From: Sphagnum compactum
Taxonomy: Eukaryota > Bryophyta > Sphagnopsida > Sphagnales
Direction of reading: 5' to 3'
Assembly (NCBI GenBank): GCA_965153455.1
Contig: OZ234497.1
Coordinates: forward strand, 12,691,875-12,755,874
DNA length: 64,000 bases
Within the stretch, counting starts at the first letter, position 1, and every line of letters starts with the position of its first letter. Shown piece by piece: positions 47,026 to 60,380 of the stretch. A model generated the notes under the pieces. That model made no database searches and had not been told where the DNA came from. It saw only the letters and a list, made by a program, of their open reading frames with translations. A program made the translations under genes and the position numbers.

Positions 47026-47855
47026 GGTGATTGTGCTGTTGGCACTGGAAGTGATCCAATCATTTCCACTCCTAAACCAAAGACAAACCCCACAACAAGG
47101 ACAACAAAATTCTTGGTGGCCAGCATATAGCTTTTGGTGTTACAAGGTATCCCATTTTTTCATATGCACGAGAATCCGGATTATCTTTTTGAACTAAATA
47201 ACTCCAAAAAAATTTCTTACAAGAAATTATTGCACTTGACAATGTTAATCCAAAATTGCGGGAAAGATTTTCAAGTTTCTAGCTTGTCGTGGTATGGCAT
47301 CCAGAAACTTTCTACTAGATGCAGAGAAACTCTCATCAGCATTGAACAACCCTAACCACATGCAGAAGTGTTTGTGGATGTATAGGGAGAACCTCTCTCA
47401 TGCTCGACACATGAGAATAATAATAAACCCTAAACCCTAAAACTTGGACATCTAACCAAATTTTTATTATTTTGTTTTCTCACTTCTGACCATTGAAAAC
47501 CTCCATAATCACTCACTTCATTGTTGATTTTATTTTTAATCTTTTTTGGTTGAAATTTTGCCAATTTCACCAAAAGGTTGCTTTTTTCCTTTAATTTGCC
47601 CTTTTTCACTCCTTTCTTTCGCAGAGGGACAGAGAGGCAGAGAGCTCTTTGCTGGGGGGACCTTTATCCTTCCATTTTCCCTCGTCCACTCCTTTGTTTT
47701 AGTCTTATAGTCACCCTAAAAATTGGCCCCAAGGTTGCTAACCAAGTTCCAGCCAGGCCATTTTGTGAATGTTCTCCACCCATGGTGGTTACCTGTAGGC
47801 AATGGTTATCACGGACCTAAATGTACGTAGATCATATTGGAGGGGTATAGGTCTT
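47026..47855. other. spacer, no gene seen
   Basis: Contains a short telomere-type tract at 47425-47441 and several short frames without similarity. Nothing further is supported. Confidence 0.55.
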
Positions 47856-47952
47856 ACACCTACTCCTCAAGAGTGAAAGGGACCTTATGCCTATTAGTAA
47901 GTGTAAGGTCCTAATAGACATAGGATCCTCTCATTTTTAAAGGGTTAGGCAT
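47856..47952. repeat. small foldback repeat, second family member
   Basis: Related to 13269-13376. The left arm contains CACCTACTCCTCAAGAGTGA followed by AAGGGACCTTATGCCT; the right arm holds GACATAGGATCCTCTCATTT followed by TTAAAGGGTTAGGCAT. The pairing is more diverged than in the first copy. Confidence 0.6.
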
Positions 47953-47978
47953 GCTCCCGAGTCCCCTTTTTTAGGAAG

Positions 47979-48034
47979 GTTATTCATGTATATAAGGTGC
48001 CCTCCAAATACACTAGGAAATTTCTCATAGTGCA
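47979..48034. repeat. dispersed repeat C, copy 2 (forward)
   Basis: Contains TATATAAGGTGCCCTCCAAA followed by TACACTAGGAAATTTCTCAT; it matches 42996-43050 and the reverse copy at 49132-49186. It starts only about 27 bases after the foldback at 47856-47952. Confidence 0.78.
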
Positions 48035-50694
48035 CTATGTCCTTTTACATCATCTTTTGGGTGGGAGTAGAATGTGGTCATTCCTATAGGTGTAATTATC
48101 TAGTCTATCTATGAAGGAAGGTAGTGTGTTTTGTTTTGTAGTTATGAGGTACACCGGACTTGGATGCTTCAGATCGTGTTCTTGGTATCTTTTGAAAGCT
48201 CTCGTGTGAGGAGGGGTGCATGGGCTTGCTTCCATGATGTTTGGACGTGCGGGGTGCAAAAGTTCTTGAATATTGAATGATTTTGACATTGAAAATTAAA
48301 TGAAATCGTAGCTGAAATTTTCGGAGGAAGTGGAATGTGCCTTTGGTGTTGTTGGAAAGAACTTGATGAGCAGGATTTAATGGAATTTATTTGGTAAGAT
48401 TTGGATTCAGAATGTGGGAGATATTGATTTTTTAAGTGATTGATTCCTGTCACTGAAAATTCAAATAAATTCCAAAAAACCACATTTTGGAAGGAAACAA
48501 GTGACTATATATTTCATGAGGTTGAAAATATAGTAAACACATAATTTACTAATAAGTAAATAGAGAATTAAAATATAGTAAAAATAATTTAGTAATACAA
48601 ATTAAATTCCATAGATTATGATTATAGGTTCTTTTTATGGTGGAAACTAATAAGCTTAGCCACATCAACATGCCCCCTATAATAAAACTTCCCCCAAAAA
48701 TTCAAAACCCTAAAAACATATTCCAAACTCATTCAATCATTTGAGTCAGGGTTGTAATTTTTCTTTTCTATTTACCAAAATTGAAGATACATTGACTTTT
48801 ATTCTTCTTTTGTTTTGTTTAGGACTATTTATCACAAGAATAAGCTCACTTACTATAGTATTAGATAAACCACCTTGTTCATTGCCATGTCCCACCAAAC
48901 TTATAAAGTGCTCCTTGCTTTGTACATATTTCAAAGCACCTCAATTAAATTGACCTTTCAGGCATGCCATTTCAACAAAAAGAGCTTTTGCTCATGACAC
49001 TTGAGAAAGGCTCCACTATGCCCTTAGGCTATAACCCTAGGAACTATGGGTCTAGCCCTTAGGCTATGACCCTCGAATTAGGGGACACCCTTCAATGCGA
49101 GGTGGCCCTTTTTTCTCTATACATATTATTTTACTCAAAGAAGTTTCCTAGTGTATTTGGAAGGTACCTTATATTTGTGAATATCTCTCCTCTTCTCTTT
49201 TCTAGGAGACATAAGCATAAGATTTCTCCCACTTACATTTTTGTTTTGGATTCCTCTCTCATTTACATTGTTTTTCAACTGGTTTTTTTTTAAAAAAATA
49301 TGAAGAAACAATGAGAAGGGTAGAGAAGAAAAATAACAAATCATGCATATTTTGTCTACATATTTAGCATATTAGACTTATTGGTAAAGGCATCCTTACT
49401 TGGTTTCAAGTTTAGACCCTAGTTGGTCCTCAATTTGTTATCATATTCCTAGTTTTTTGTTATTTGTAAATATTGCCTATTTAGGGACCAAATGGCAAAA
49501 ATAGTGATCACATTCACAAAATTAAAGATCAAACAAATTTCTTTTGGGAGAATTATATGTCGCCCAAATAAAGTTTGTAGTATATGGGTTTTCAAGATTT
49601 GCAGGTCACTATAAGAATTCACGACTTTTCAAAATGTTTGATTTGATTGCTTTCTTCATTTTGATTATGAATTTGGTCAATTTAATTATAGACCCCTGGT
49701 TGCTAAAGTGTCATGTCTTATATAATTAATTAATTTTTATTTATTAAAATTAATATAACCATCTAACTAGCTAATGTACTTAGGTAAATAATTAGTTCGA
49801 CATTATTTTAAACATTAATGTTTTTTGAAAAAAAAAATCAGTCATCGTAAAATTATAAAATTTTATAAATAACCTAGCCTAGGTGGGTGCAAGCACATTA
49901 AATTGTACACCTTTGTTATTTTCTCAAGGCTTCATGAAAATAGATATAAAATAACAATAAAACCTATCAAAATTTGATATAAATTGAATTTTTAAATTAA
50001 AATATTTTTTTTAATTTTTTCATTATTGTGTATTAATTTTCAACTCTCAAATTGTTTCAATTACTTTTTTGTTTACTTCTTTGAAATGCAAGTAAATCCA
50101 AAATATATTTTCTATAGTGAAATATTTGTATAAAATATGTGCTAAGTTTTAACATATATACTTTCTATTTCCTATTATAATCACACCTCAAAAATACAAT
50201 GATATTTATGTCCCCAAAAATTAAAAAATCCACTAAGTTTTAAAAGTTGACCAAAATTATTCCCATTATGAATTTACCACCCAACACACAACAATATTTT
50301 TGGGTTTACTTTAGAATTTTGTTTGATCCTAATGTTTTGGAAGTAAATTTGTATAGTCGTAATAGAGGTGCAGGAGGGTTTTCAATTGTATTTCCACTTA
50401 GTTTTATGCTACTTGTTTGATTTTATATGCATAATGGAATGTAAAGTTAAAAACACTCACTTCTTGCATTTACTTTACCATGATTTTACCTAGGTAGCAT
50501 TCGTAGTTTGAGCTATTATATTTAGGATAAGTAATATAATATATCTAATCTCATATACCAAGGCTACTTAATCCTACAATGGTAGCATTGTACCTTACCT
50601 AATCTAATATAGCATAAGTATTATATAATTATAGTGTAAAAACTTTGAACATGTTGATTACAATTTGTTAATCAAAAATATCACCTTATAATGA
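48035..50694. other. AT-rich spacer, no gene seen
   Basis: No coding signal. Contains a short direct repeat CCCTTAGGCTAT near 49020 and 49057 and the reverse copy of repeat C at 49132-49186. Confidence 0.55.
49132..49186 (-). repeat. dispersed repeat C, copy 3 (reverse)
   Basis: On the minus strand it reads AATATAAGGTACCTTCCAAA followed by TACACTAGGAAACTTCTTTG, matching the two forward copies at 42996 and 47979. The conserved core TATAAGGTnCCnTCCAAATAC could be a fragment of a transposon end or promoter. Confidence 0.7.
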
Positions 50695-50880
50695 AAGTTG
50701 TGATGCAATGGTTAAGGACTTGATTCCTCAATATTAAGGAAGGAGTTCAAATTCTCACATTTGCAACCTAGGCTACCTTTAACTACTTAGTTAATTTAAG
50801 CAACCTAGATAGCTTGAATACCTAATTGGCTACCTAGGCGACCTACTTAACTAATTTATGCTCCTTGGGTAGGTAAGGTA
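50695..50880 (+). mobile_element. tRNA-derived SINE-like element, plus strand
   Basis: The head has a polymerase III A-box-like TGATGCAATGGTTAAGG at 50701 and a B-box-like GGAGTTCAAATTCTC at about 50742, about 43 bases apart as in a tRNA. The following body is rich in CCTAGG, GGCTACCT and GGTAGGTAAGG motifs. Similar arrangements occur in reverse at 53.9 and 54.9 kb. Element ends are not defined. Confidence 0.5.
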
Positions 50881-53850
50881 GGATAAAATAAATAGGTAAA
50901 TAGATTATTATTATTATTTGATTGCTTGATTATTAGGGTAAGTAGATAAGTAGGTAAGGTGGGTATGGTAGGTAGGATAAATAAATAAATATCATTTGGG
51001 GAAAAAAAAAATCATTGTTTTGTTCTCATTTGGCTAATTAAAATGACATAGTGAATAGACTCAATGAAAATAACCTAGTCAAATAAGACATTTCAAAATT
51101 GACTTGTCCAAGGTCAACTTGGAATATGTAATTTTTTTGTTACTTCTTATTAGTTGTTTTAGTCAAATAAGTTGTGAATTCTTATAGTGAGTTATGTGAA
51201 TTTCTACCTTTTAAAAGTTAAAAATCAGAATTTAGGGTTAGGGTTTCAAGTTTAGGTTTAAGGTTTAAACACAATCTTTTGCCTCACATTAAATAGGATT
51301 TCCCCTTTTTTTAAAAAATTTCTTATTAAGAAAATAAAAGTTTTTCAAGCCCAAGCCATGGTTCTTTAACTAGGAGCGATGATGAAAATGTAAACATAAT
51401 AAATTTAATACAAAAATCATTTTTTGCAAAGTTGAAGGAAAAAAGATATAAAACAACAAAAAAAATCATCATAAAATTGTTGTTCATTAAATGTTTTAAT
51501 TTGAATGATCAAAAACAAGTTAGTGACTCAATATTGTGCATTGATTTTTTATTTTTTATTTATTTCAGTAATGTTTCTTTCTATTGCTTGAAATGCAAGT
51601 AGTTGTCAAATTTACTTGTATGAATGTAATTTTGTAAAGTACTTGAACTAACTAAGGTCTAAGAAATGAAAAAATAATTTTTTTTATGGTTCCTTCAAGA
51701 GTACAATGATACTGATATTGAAACCATATATATCCAAACATAAATTTCCCTCCAATTTTGGATTTACTTTTTAGGTCCATGTTTTATTTAATTTTTCCCA
51801 AGAAGATTGTTATAAATTCAATAAAAGGCATGGATGGTTTATTAAATCATGCTAATAAACCCATTTTGATGCCATTATTGTTCTTGTATGCATGATACAA
51901 GATAAAATTGAAGACACATACTTTTTCACTTGACTATGTTTCCACAAATAGTTCATCTTCACATGATGATAAACATTTGATGGCATGGATTTAAAGGCTA
52001 CCATAATCTTTGAATGTGCATATGTTGCTACCAATTTTAGGGACAATTTTGTTCAACATCACACATAAAGTCGAGGAAGATGATTACTTTGAATACATGA
52101 AGATGGATATTTTGAGTATGCGTTGTGAGATCCAAGATATATGGGAAAGGAGATGTTCATCACATTAGGATAACAAGATGGAAACTAGCTTCAAATGCAT
52201 ACATGATTGATCTTGTTACATCGAATGTTTTTAAAATATATAATTCAAAATTTATTTTGTACAAGAATTAATTGATCATGTTACATTGAGTGCTTACCAA
52301 AAAAATGCATGTTAGGTATAGAATGTAAATAGAATGGGGAATTAGCAATTTGACTGAAAATGGAAAGGGCTCATAAATAGGTTTGATTCAACGAGGCCAA
52401 AATAGTGTCATAGCTCCATTCTATCTTTTAGAAACCACTAAAAATATAACCATTATTTCAATTTCAAAATAATTTGGTTTCAAATTTGATGCATTGCTTC
52501 TAAGTACACTGCATTCACATTTCATTATGTAATAAGTTTTTAGAATCTGAAATAAAAGATGATGACAACAATTCTATGGGATGCAAAAACACAAATGTGT
52601 TTGTAACCGATGTTTTTATTCGTTAAAGCATTTTTAAAAGGTCTTGAAATGATTTGAGAATAACAAATTTATGGGAATGTTTTGAAATGTAACATAAATT
52701 TACATCATAATATAATGTTTGACATTTTTTGGGTCATATGAATTAAAGCCATTATTTTGGTGACTTGTAAATCATGAACTTAAAAATATTCTTTTTAAGT
52801 GACTAATCATGTTATGTCATCATGTCAACTTGATTAACTAATCCATTCCTTATGAAGACTCAATTTGTTTAACACTTTTGGCTTGTAATTAGAAGAATGG
52901 ACTCACACCTCTTTTAATGTATAGCCCTATTCAATAGTTTTCTACATAAAAGATGCATGGACCTCACATATGAGCATTAAGAGAATTATGTTCACAAAAA
53001 TCTTATTATTGTGCAATTACATGTCCTTTGCAACCAATGTGCAAATACATTGCATCTTTTTCACAAAAATGTGGTGCATTAATAAATTAAATGCAACATC
53101 TAAAATTCATGAAGTTCTATTCTAATCACATAATAGTTGCACATGGTGCCCCTCTACGGTTAAAATATGCACCATGTATATGATTCTAGTCAATGTTTTT
53201 TAACTTTGTTTACAAGTTGCATGAAAGCTGATGTAATCAACTATGGTGAAACATGCATATGGCCCTAGATAGTACAATCATGCCATGTTTACACATTGCC
53301 ACCATGGTATATCTAAATTAGCACACCCATCGCCAAGTCATCCATGAAGTTATTATAGTATCAACTTTTCAATCACATACACATATATGGGCCAACAACT
53401 AATATGAAATTAAATTTCAATGCAAAATTTGAAATTTTGGTGAAATATGCAAAAGCAAATGAGACATAGTAGTAAGTTATTAAATTTCCTCCTTTGCATC
53501 AATGACCTTCATGCACATATGTTTGTTTTGAAGAAATTCAATATCAACTAGAAAGGAGGTTTATCTTTATTTAAAAATTGTGCATTTATTAGTTTCTTTG
53601 TGATGCAACTTTCATATGTGTTGCATAGCTAAGATTATATTTTGCCCTTTTGCCTTTCAATTTAGATTTTTAAATGGGAGGTTTTTGCAAGTATTATTGT
53701 TCATTTTAAAAACATGGAGGCTTAAAGGTCCAATTTGATGCATTGAAAAATTATGCCAAAAGTGGAACCACATGGTTTTAAAAATGAAAAGTTGGGTTCA
53801 AACCCACACTTGAAAAACTAGTGATAAAACATTTAAGGCCAAATTTGGGA
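50881..53850. other. AT-rich spacer, no gene seen
   Basis: GTAG-type repeats continue to about 50980; beyond this the DNA is AT-rich with no recognisable frame. Confidence 0.55.
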
Positions 53851-53879
53851 CCAAAGGTTATTTTTTAAATGGGAAAACA

Positions 53880-53998
53880 TTCCAATACTTACATATCCAC
53901 CTTACCTTACCCACATAACTTAGTTAGGATGTCACAAGTGAGAATTGAACCCTTCACCTACATGGGAAAATCTTCAACCAATGCACCACACCAAGTCA
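53880..53998 (-). mobile_element. tRNA-derived SINE-like element, minus strand
   Basis: Read on minus from 53998, the head gives TGGTGCATTGGTTGAAG (A-box-like), then about 43 bases further GGGTTCAATTCTC (B-box-like). It is followed by a short body with CATCCTAACTAAG and GGGTAAGGTAAGG. The order and spacing match the element at 50695. Confidence 0.5.
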
Positions 53999-54779
53999 TG
54001 AAATAATAAAATTTGTCAACATATTACTATAAACATGTTTATTTCACATTTCCTTACACCACTTACTTAAGTAGGTTGTAATAATGTAGTTAAGATGGCC
54101 AATATTACAGAATTAGGCATCCTAAATTGTTGAAATACATTTTTTTACAATTAATTAAAACCAAACAATTACCTATAAAGTTTACTCTACTTGTCAATTT
54201 TTTAAATGAGTCCCATCGGATTACCTAATGAACCTAAACTTCATAGGTTTAACAGTCCAAACCAAGGAACCTACGGACTTTAGTAGGTACCTTATTTTGA
54301 ATTTTAAGTAGGTAGGTGAGGTACCTATTTTCCAATTTAATATATACCATATAACTATTTTAATGGATATTTTCATCTGCCATGACTATTTTCATGAAAA
54401 ATGACATAGGAATCGCATAAATGATATGGCTATCATAACAACTACATGGCATTAATAGTTTGAATCATATTCAAATACATAACCATATATAGTTGTTGTG
54501 TCATATATGAATACACTTCACTATTACAAAAACAAGTTTATTTAACTTGAGAACTTAGTGAAGGACTCAATTTGGATTGGTGTAAAAAAGATTATCATGT
54601 CAATATGGACAAGTTTATTTGAACTTGTCCATTATGACTAGGTGATTTTTTTATTAATTTAATACAATTATTTGATTATTCATTTTTCTTGGTAAAAAAT
54701 GGACCATTTGATTGGGCAAATTTCTACATAAATTAAAATGATGAATTTGTATTAAATTAAAATTTATTATAAAAATATT

Positions 54780-54968
54780 TTTTTGGAAGTAGGTAGGTAG
54801 GTAGGTAGGTAGGTAGGTGGTAGCTTAACCTAACCTACTTGAAATAACCTACTTAACATAGTCTACCTACCTTAGCCCCCTAGGCATGCAAATATGTTAC
54901 AAGTATAAGAAATTGAATGTCTCACCTTCACAATAATAAACCAAGTCCTTACCAATGAACTAAACAAT
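54780..54968 (-). mobile_element. tRNA-derived SINE-like element with GTAG-rich body, minus strand
   Basis: Read on minus from about 54968: TTAGTTCATTGGTAAGG (A-box-like), then GTGAGACATTCAATTTC (weak B-box). The body then has GCTAAGGTAGGTAGAC, AAGTAGGTTATTTCAAG and TAGGTTAGGTTAAGC, ending in a long (CCTA)n run. This run is the (GTAG)n microsatellite at 54789-54820 on plus. The B-box is more degenerate than in the other two. Confidence 0.45.
54789..54820. repeat. (GTAG)n microsatellite
   Basis: About seven uninterrupted GTAG tetranucleotides. The same motif is scattered through 50.87-55.28 kb, for example near 55040, 55105, 55155 and 55250. Confidence 0.92.
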
Positions 54969-57351
54969 GAAAAAATGACAATTTTTGTTGATTTTTAATT
55001 TCATTTCACTATTATGTTGGTAAGTAAAAAGGTTCAATAATTATTAGGTAGGTTGGTAGGCAAGTTGTAGGAGGTATGAATAAAGTAATCAATTAAATAG
55101 TTAGTCGGTAGGTATGTAAGTCGATAGGTAGGAGCTAACATGTAAATATTTGTATGTATGTAGGATATAGGAAGTAAATAGGTAAGTGTTGGTAGGAAAA
55201 TACATACATATGTAAAAGGTAAGTAGGAGGTAGGTGGCTAACTGGGTAGGTAGGTAGATAAACCTAGGCTACCTACCTACTTAGGCTAAGTAGTAATTAA
55301 CTTGGCCTATTAACTAACATAGGATGTTTAATTTGACTAAAAATGTGCTGTAATTACCAAGAATGTCATTTTGTTTTGTCCAACTTGATTAAATCTCCCA
55401 CTTAATTAGAACCCATTGGCCATTTTGAAGATGATAATCAAATTTTTTTTCAACTTGATTGGACATTCAATTTGACATATAGTCAAATACGTTATTCTGA
55501 CCAAGTTCACTTGTCGAAAAATTCATGTCATTCAAATTTTGAGCCTCTAGTCAAAGTGTACATGCCCATTAGTCCAGAAGAATTGGTTAATCACCTTGAA
55601 CCATTTGAAAAGCTTGTTTGTGTAAACATATTTAGAATCAAGGATTCCATGTTTTGGCATAATGAAAGGGATAATGGTATGAGAGGCCATTAGACCACCA
55701 ACACATGCAACTTGAATAATTGTTGCATTTGACAATCTCAAGTGCTTGCCATTCCACACTATCACCCATAACCTTATACCAACTTTTATGTATTTCACAT
55801 ATAGACACCACAACATGGAAAGGTTCATAATTAGGTGTACTAAAATATGACCTATGATATAAATGTCATTTGAAAGCTTGGAAAAGGTGGCATAAAGTGC
55901 CATAGCTTGAAACTCAAGTTGGGGGCTATATTGGTTTGATTTTGAAAAAATAGGTGATCGTTTTGGGACTCATGGATGCTCGCAATCAAGGTGCTTGAAG
56001 GATTGTGCTAGTTGATACGCACGATTAAGGCTTGAACAATTTCACAAAGCTTCCCAACAAAGATGGAAAAAACCACAATGAGTAGGAAGACCTCCCAAAA
56101 GTACAAATCATGCTTAAAATAGTCATAAAAGATATTCTTGTCTTCCCAAATATTTTATTCCCAAACACACCATATTAACACCATTGTTATAGATATTGTC
56201 ATCGAAGTGAAAAAATAGCTAAGTTTCACATGTGGAACTCAATTAACAAAAAAATGACTTTAGTCCTCCTTGCAAACCTCTCCATTTGGATGTTCATGTG
56301 CTTGCACTAGTTTGCACAATGGCTAGTTGTGGCACTTTGTTTGCTCCATCTCACCTTTCATAGTTCTCTCTTGTTTTCTTCTCTTTGTTCCCTCTTACAA
56401 CACCACTTCACATTTGTTCATTATTTGAACACCTTCTCACTCACACTCAACTTTTTTTTCATCTTTTCTTTTCTTGTTCACTTAGGTTAGCTTTCACAAC
56501 AATTCGACACAAGCTTTGTAAAACCATTCACTTGAGCTTCATAAAATGTTTGTGCACAAAATATTTGCACTAAGCACACCAAACTCATAACTATAGTTGG
56601 TTGTAACATTTGGTGCAAGATCCAATTTTGCCCCCATTGGAACTTTTATAAAACTTTCAACTTGATGTTCAAACAATAACTAATGTGTTTGAATTATTTC
56701 CAAGGTATAATAATCAAACTTTAATTTTGGAATAGAATCACAATAAAAAATATTATTGTGGTAGAATAAATTCAATTTACCAGCTTTTGTAAACAAGAGT
56801 GTTTGAAAATTACTTTCACTACCTTAATAGTTAAATATTTGCACTATTTTAGGATAATCTATAGTGATTTTTTCTAAAGGTGAGTAAGTGACGTTTATTC
56901 CCATTGATTTAAGAGAAGATCTAATTTTTTTTCTAATGTGAGTTTGTAAATTGGTGAAGAAATCAAAAAGAAGATTAGGAAATCCACAAGTTTATGGGGG
57001 ATGGGGAATCTCTTTGGTTTCCCATTCTCTTTTTGTTTGTTTTAAGAAGCTTTGTGAAGATGTATTTGGGAGAAGTTTATAATAGAAAAGAGATGTGATG
57101 TTTGGAAGAAGGTAGACTTTATTTGTGTGTGTACAATTGTATATTTTCATTTTTCTTTTGATGTAAGAGATCAAGTAGCCCACTAGATCTCTATTTTGCA
57201 TTTACTTGTTGGATGGTAATTTAAACTATGGAAAGCAACAACATAATTGGAAAAAAATTGAAGGAGGTGAAGACATTTTGTCCCTTCTGGGACAATTTGC
57301 AATAATGTAAATGTGACTAAACCAAGACAATAATTACCTTCCTACACCATA

Positions 57352-57353
<2 letters not shown>

Positions 57354-57382
<29 letters not shown>
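57354..57382. repeat. (TA)n microsatellite
   Basis: Uninterrupted TA dinucleotides, about 29 bases. Confidence 0.95.
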
Positions 57383-57756
57383 GCTCATGATTTTCATTTT
57401 ATTTTCTAAATGGTAGTTTTGGTTATAAATAGTTAGACCATAGTAGGTATTTTTCATTGCATTTTTTATTTGTTTTATAATTCAAAAATCCCCATCTAAT
57501 GTTAATTTGGGATTTTTGACTCAACATATATACACTTGATTTTTACATTTTGACCATTGTTTCATGAAAATCAAGATTCATATCACTTCTAAAGTGATAT
57601 TTTAGAAGTCGTGTTGACACCCTTCACATAACAATGTTGCAACCTATTGTTGCACTCAAGTTGGACCATTTATTCCATTGATGAAGATTATGAACATAGC
57701 CATACATATGTTTGGGGGGTGGGGGGGGGGGGAAGGAATGATGGATGCACATGCAA

Positions 57757-57781
57757 TATATATATATATATATATATATAT
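57757..57781. repeat. (TA)n microsatellite
   Basis: Uninterrupted TA dinucleotides, about 25 bases, some 40 bases after a G-rich tract. Confidence 0.95.
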
Positions 57782-58161
57782 GGTGTCATAGATGTTCAAT
57801 TTGTCTTTTTAGTTCCAAAAAAAAAAAGGGTACATTTGATTCTTGAAAAAATGTCATCACTTTTCAACTATCCCCAAAAGTTTGTTTGTTGTCACTTTAA
57901 TGTTGTTTACAGAAAAATTTGGACATTTATAAAATATATATAGCCAACAAATGTTAAATCTCTTCAGATTTTAACCATCTACTCCTACTTTTAAAAATTG
58001 AAAAAAAATTTGTTTACTTCTTCAACTTTTTCTATTATGTTCTTCTATGACATCCATTTACAAACTATTTAAATGATGAAAGCTACAATTGCGCACATTT
58101 GTGTGTAGTCAACACCAATGTTGGATTGGTATTGCCTTTTTCACCCACCAAACTAGTCTTA

Positions 58162-58364
58162 AGATGCATTCACACTTGATGTTAGGGGCTCTAGTGTTGA
58201 GTCCCCTAACACCATTCGAGCTATTCAAGATTTAAACCTAGTTATCATCAAAAATTTATGTTAAACTAGCATTTAAGTTATAATTCATTTAACATTGGGT
58301 GCCACCTGGGATGCCACCAAGATTTTCATTTAACGCTAACTTAACATCAAGTGCGAATGCACCA
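58162..58364. mobile_element. MITE with TTA target duplication
   Basis: The left terminus is AGATGCATTCACACTTGATG. The right terminus read on minus is TGGTGCATTCGCACTTGATG. Both are bounded by TTA (58159-58161 and 58365-58367), for a 203-bp element. An isolated related end, minus-strand AGGTGCATTCACACCTAGG preceded by TTA, lies at about 59562-59583. No coding frame is present, which fits a non-autonomous Harbinger-type element. Confidence 0.75.
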
Positions 58365-60380
58365 TTAGTATGAGTTTTTTTTTTTGGTTTTTTCTCCCCC
58401 AATACATGGTAGGTATTGTTGGTATTGGGTACTTTCTTACAACTTTCATACCAATTTGATATTAGTATTAGGTCCAAGGCTAACTTTTGTTTTAATATAT
58501 GATAAGTATAAATGTGATATTGGTATAAGGCACACATATATATCAACGTTGGGGTCGGTACTCACATTGGTGGGTCAAAAATTCTAGCTTCAAGTTTAGT
58601 TAATAAAAATCAAACAAGAACTATGTTTGATTTTGTAAACCATCATAATCAAACTTTGTTTTTTTTAAGAACTAGACCGAAAACCACGTTCCTAGTTCTA
58701 TCATGAGTGGAATTGAAATTGGAATGGGAATCAAAATACATGTCTTTTGAAGAAAAAAAAAACTTGAACTAAGGTTAATTGATAATTGATTGTTGTTAGT
58801 TCTAGTTTGGATTAATAGAAATAAAATCAAAAAAAGGTTTGATTCTCAAAACGAGAATTGATTTTTTTTTATAAAAAAAAACTGTGTCATAAACTAAACA
58901 CCCAATTCCATTTATGTGTGGAACCAAAATTGAAACCACAGAAAAAATTTAATTTACTTTTTAGAACTGAAATTGGAGGTTTTTCATAGAAGTAAAGAAC
59001 TACCCAATGCCAATAAATTACCTAAGGTCCCATATCGAACTAGGACTAATATATAAAAATTGGTATTGCATCAAGTAAATGATATCCAATTAGTGTGTTC
59101 TTTCAATACCTATATTCATACCAATACCATATATTTAGGTGCACCCTATATATCGATACAACATTGGTGGACACCCAAAAAAAAATTATCAAATTTTTGG
59201 AAACCACAACATGAGGGATAGAGAGGGGGATTGTTAGGACAACAAAGACATGATTGATCTATTGGTGAAAACACAATTGAAACTTCTTGGGAACATGAAA
59301 GAAATGTAATGATGTTTTGAAGTTCAAGATATTATTACATTAAGTTATTTATTTAATCCTAATTTGAAGACAAATCTAAACAAATGGAAGCTAATTTATT
59401 TCTAAGGATAGTGTCCACCCAAACATTTTAACTCCTCTTAACCGCAATGAGACATCACTTGCCAAGTGATGCTTGAGAGTATTTTAATCTTTTTGGTGCG
59501 AATGAGATAAATTGGAGGTTTTCTTTTTTTTCTTTATTTTGGGCCCCCATTTCAATTACTCCCTAGGTGTGAATGCACCTTAAGGTATTTTCATGAAAGC
59601 ATGAATTTTTAGGTCATGCTTGTTTAATCTTTAAGTCATTGTTAGAAACGATAACCTTGGTTTTCCCACAAGGGTTTAAGTAAGGTCCTCCACATGGGAC
59701 ATGGTTGGACATTTCCTAAATGTTGGTTGGAGTGGAGTGAGCATTCCATTTTTCAAAACACACCCACCAAAAGTTGAGGAACAAACGTGTTGGGTAATGT
59801 GCCCTTCCGATGCACACTACATACTAGAGTGTGAGGTTTGATGATGTACTATAGAACATCAAGGTCTTGTAAGGGCAAAAGGACAAGCCCGGACAAAGCT
59901 CGTTAGGGGGGTTTATTTGGCTGTGTTTGTAGGCCATGCCTTGTAAGAAGGCAGGGATATTGTGTTGAGAATCATTATAGAGTACCCGTGACCTTCGGAC
60001 ACTGTGACATATGACATCACTTTCTCTTCTATTAACAATATTACGAACTCTATACATAACAAAACAACATAATTCAAAATGTTTATTTTTGAAAAAAGGT
60101 GTAATTTGCAAGTCTAAGTTCAAATAATTTTCTGAAAATTTCAACAAACCTTGTCATACTTGCAATATAAAAAAATAAAAATAAAAACTCATGAACATGT
60201 GTGAAAACTAAATCCTTAAAAATAAATATATTGATTATTCGATAGTTACTTGCCGAACCCAATCACAGCCTATGATATATCATCCCTCCCCCAAATTACA
60301 CATATCCACTAAAGCCCCCCCAACATACAACCCAAGGAGGACGACCGGACGGACAATGACCTTTGGGCATTGTGAACTCC
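58365..60380. other. AT-rich spacer, no gene seen
   Basis: The only notable item is the isolated MITE end near 59562-59583. Frames such as the minus-strand one at 59824-60147 show no recognisable similarity. Confidence 0.55.

Larger units (their letters stand above)
55290..58158. other. spacer with TA microsatellites, no gene seen
   Basis: Overlapping frames at 55472-55903 on both strands show no recognised motif. Perfect (TA)n runs lie at 57354-57382 and 57757-57781, and a G run with one T at 57714-57732. No gene is supported. Confidence 0.5.

Noticed and set aside
49371-49420. Possible fourth tRNA-like SINE head
   Set aside because: A- and B-box-like motifs are present but only about 30 bases apart, too close for a tRNA-derived promoter.
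55547-55903. 118-residue minus-strand frame
   Set aside because: No conserved motif and atypical composition; an isolated frame in repeat-rich AT DNA.
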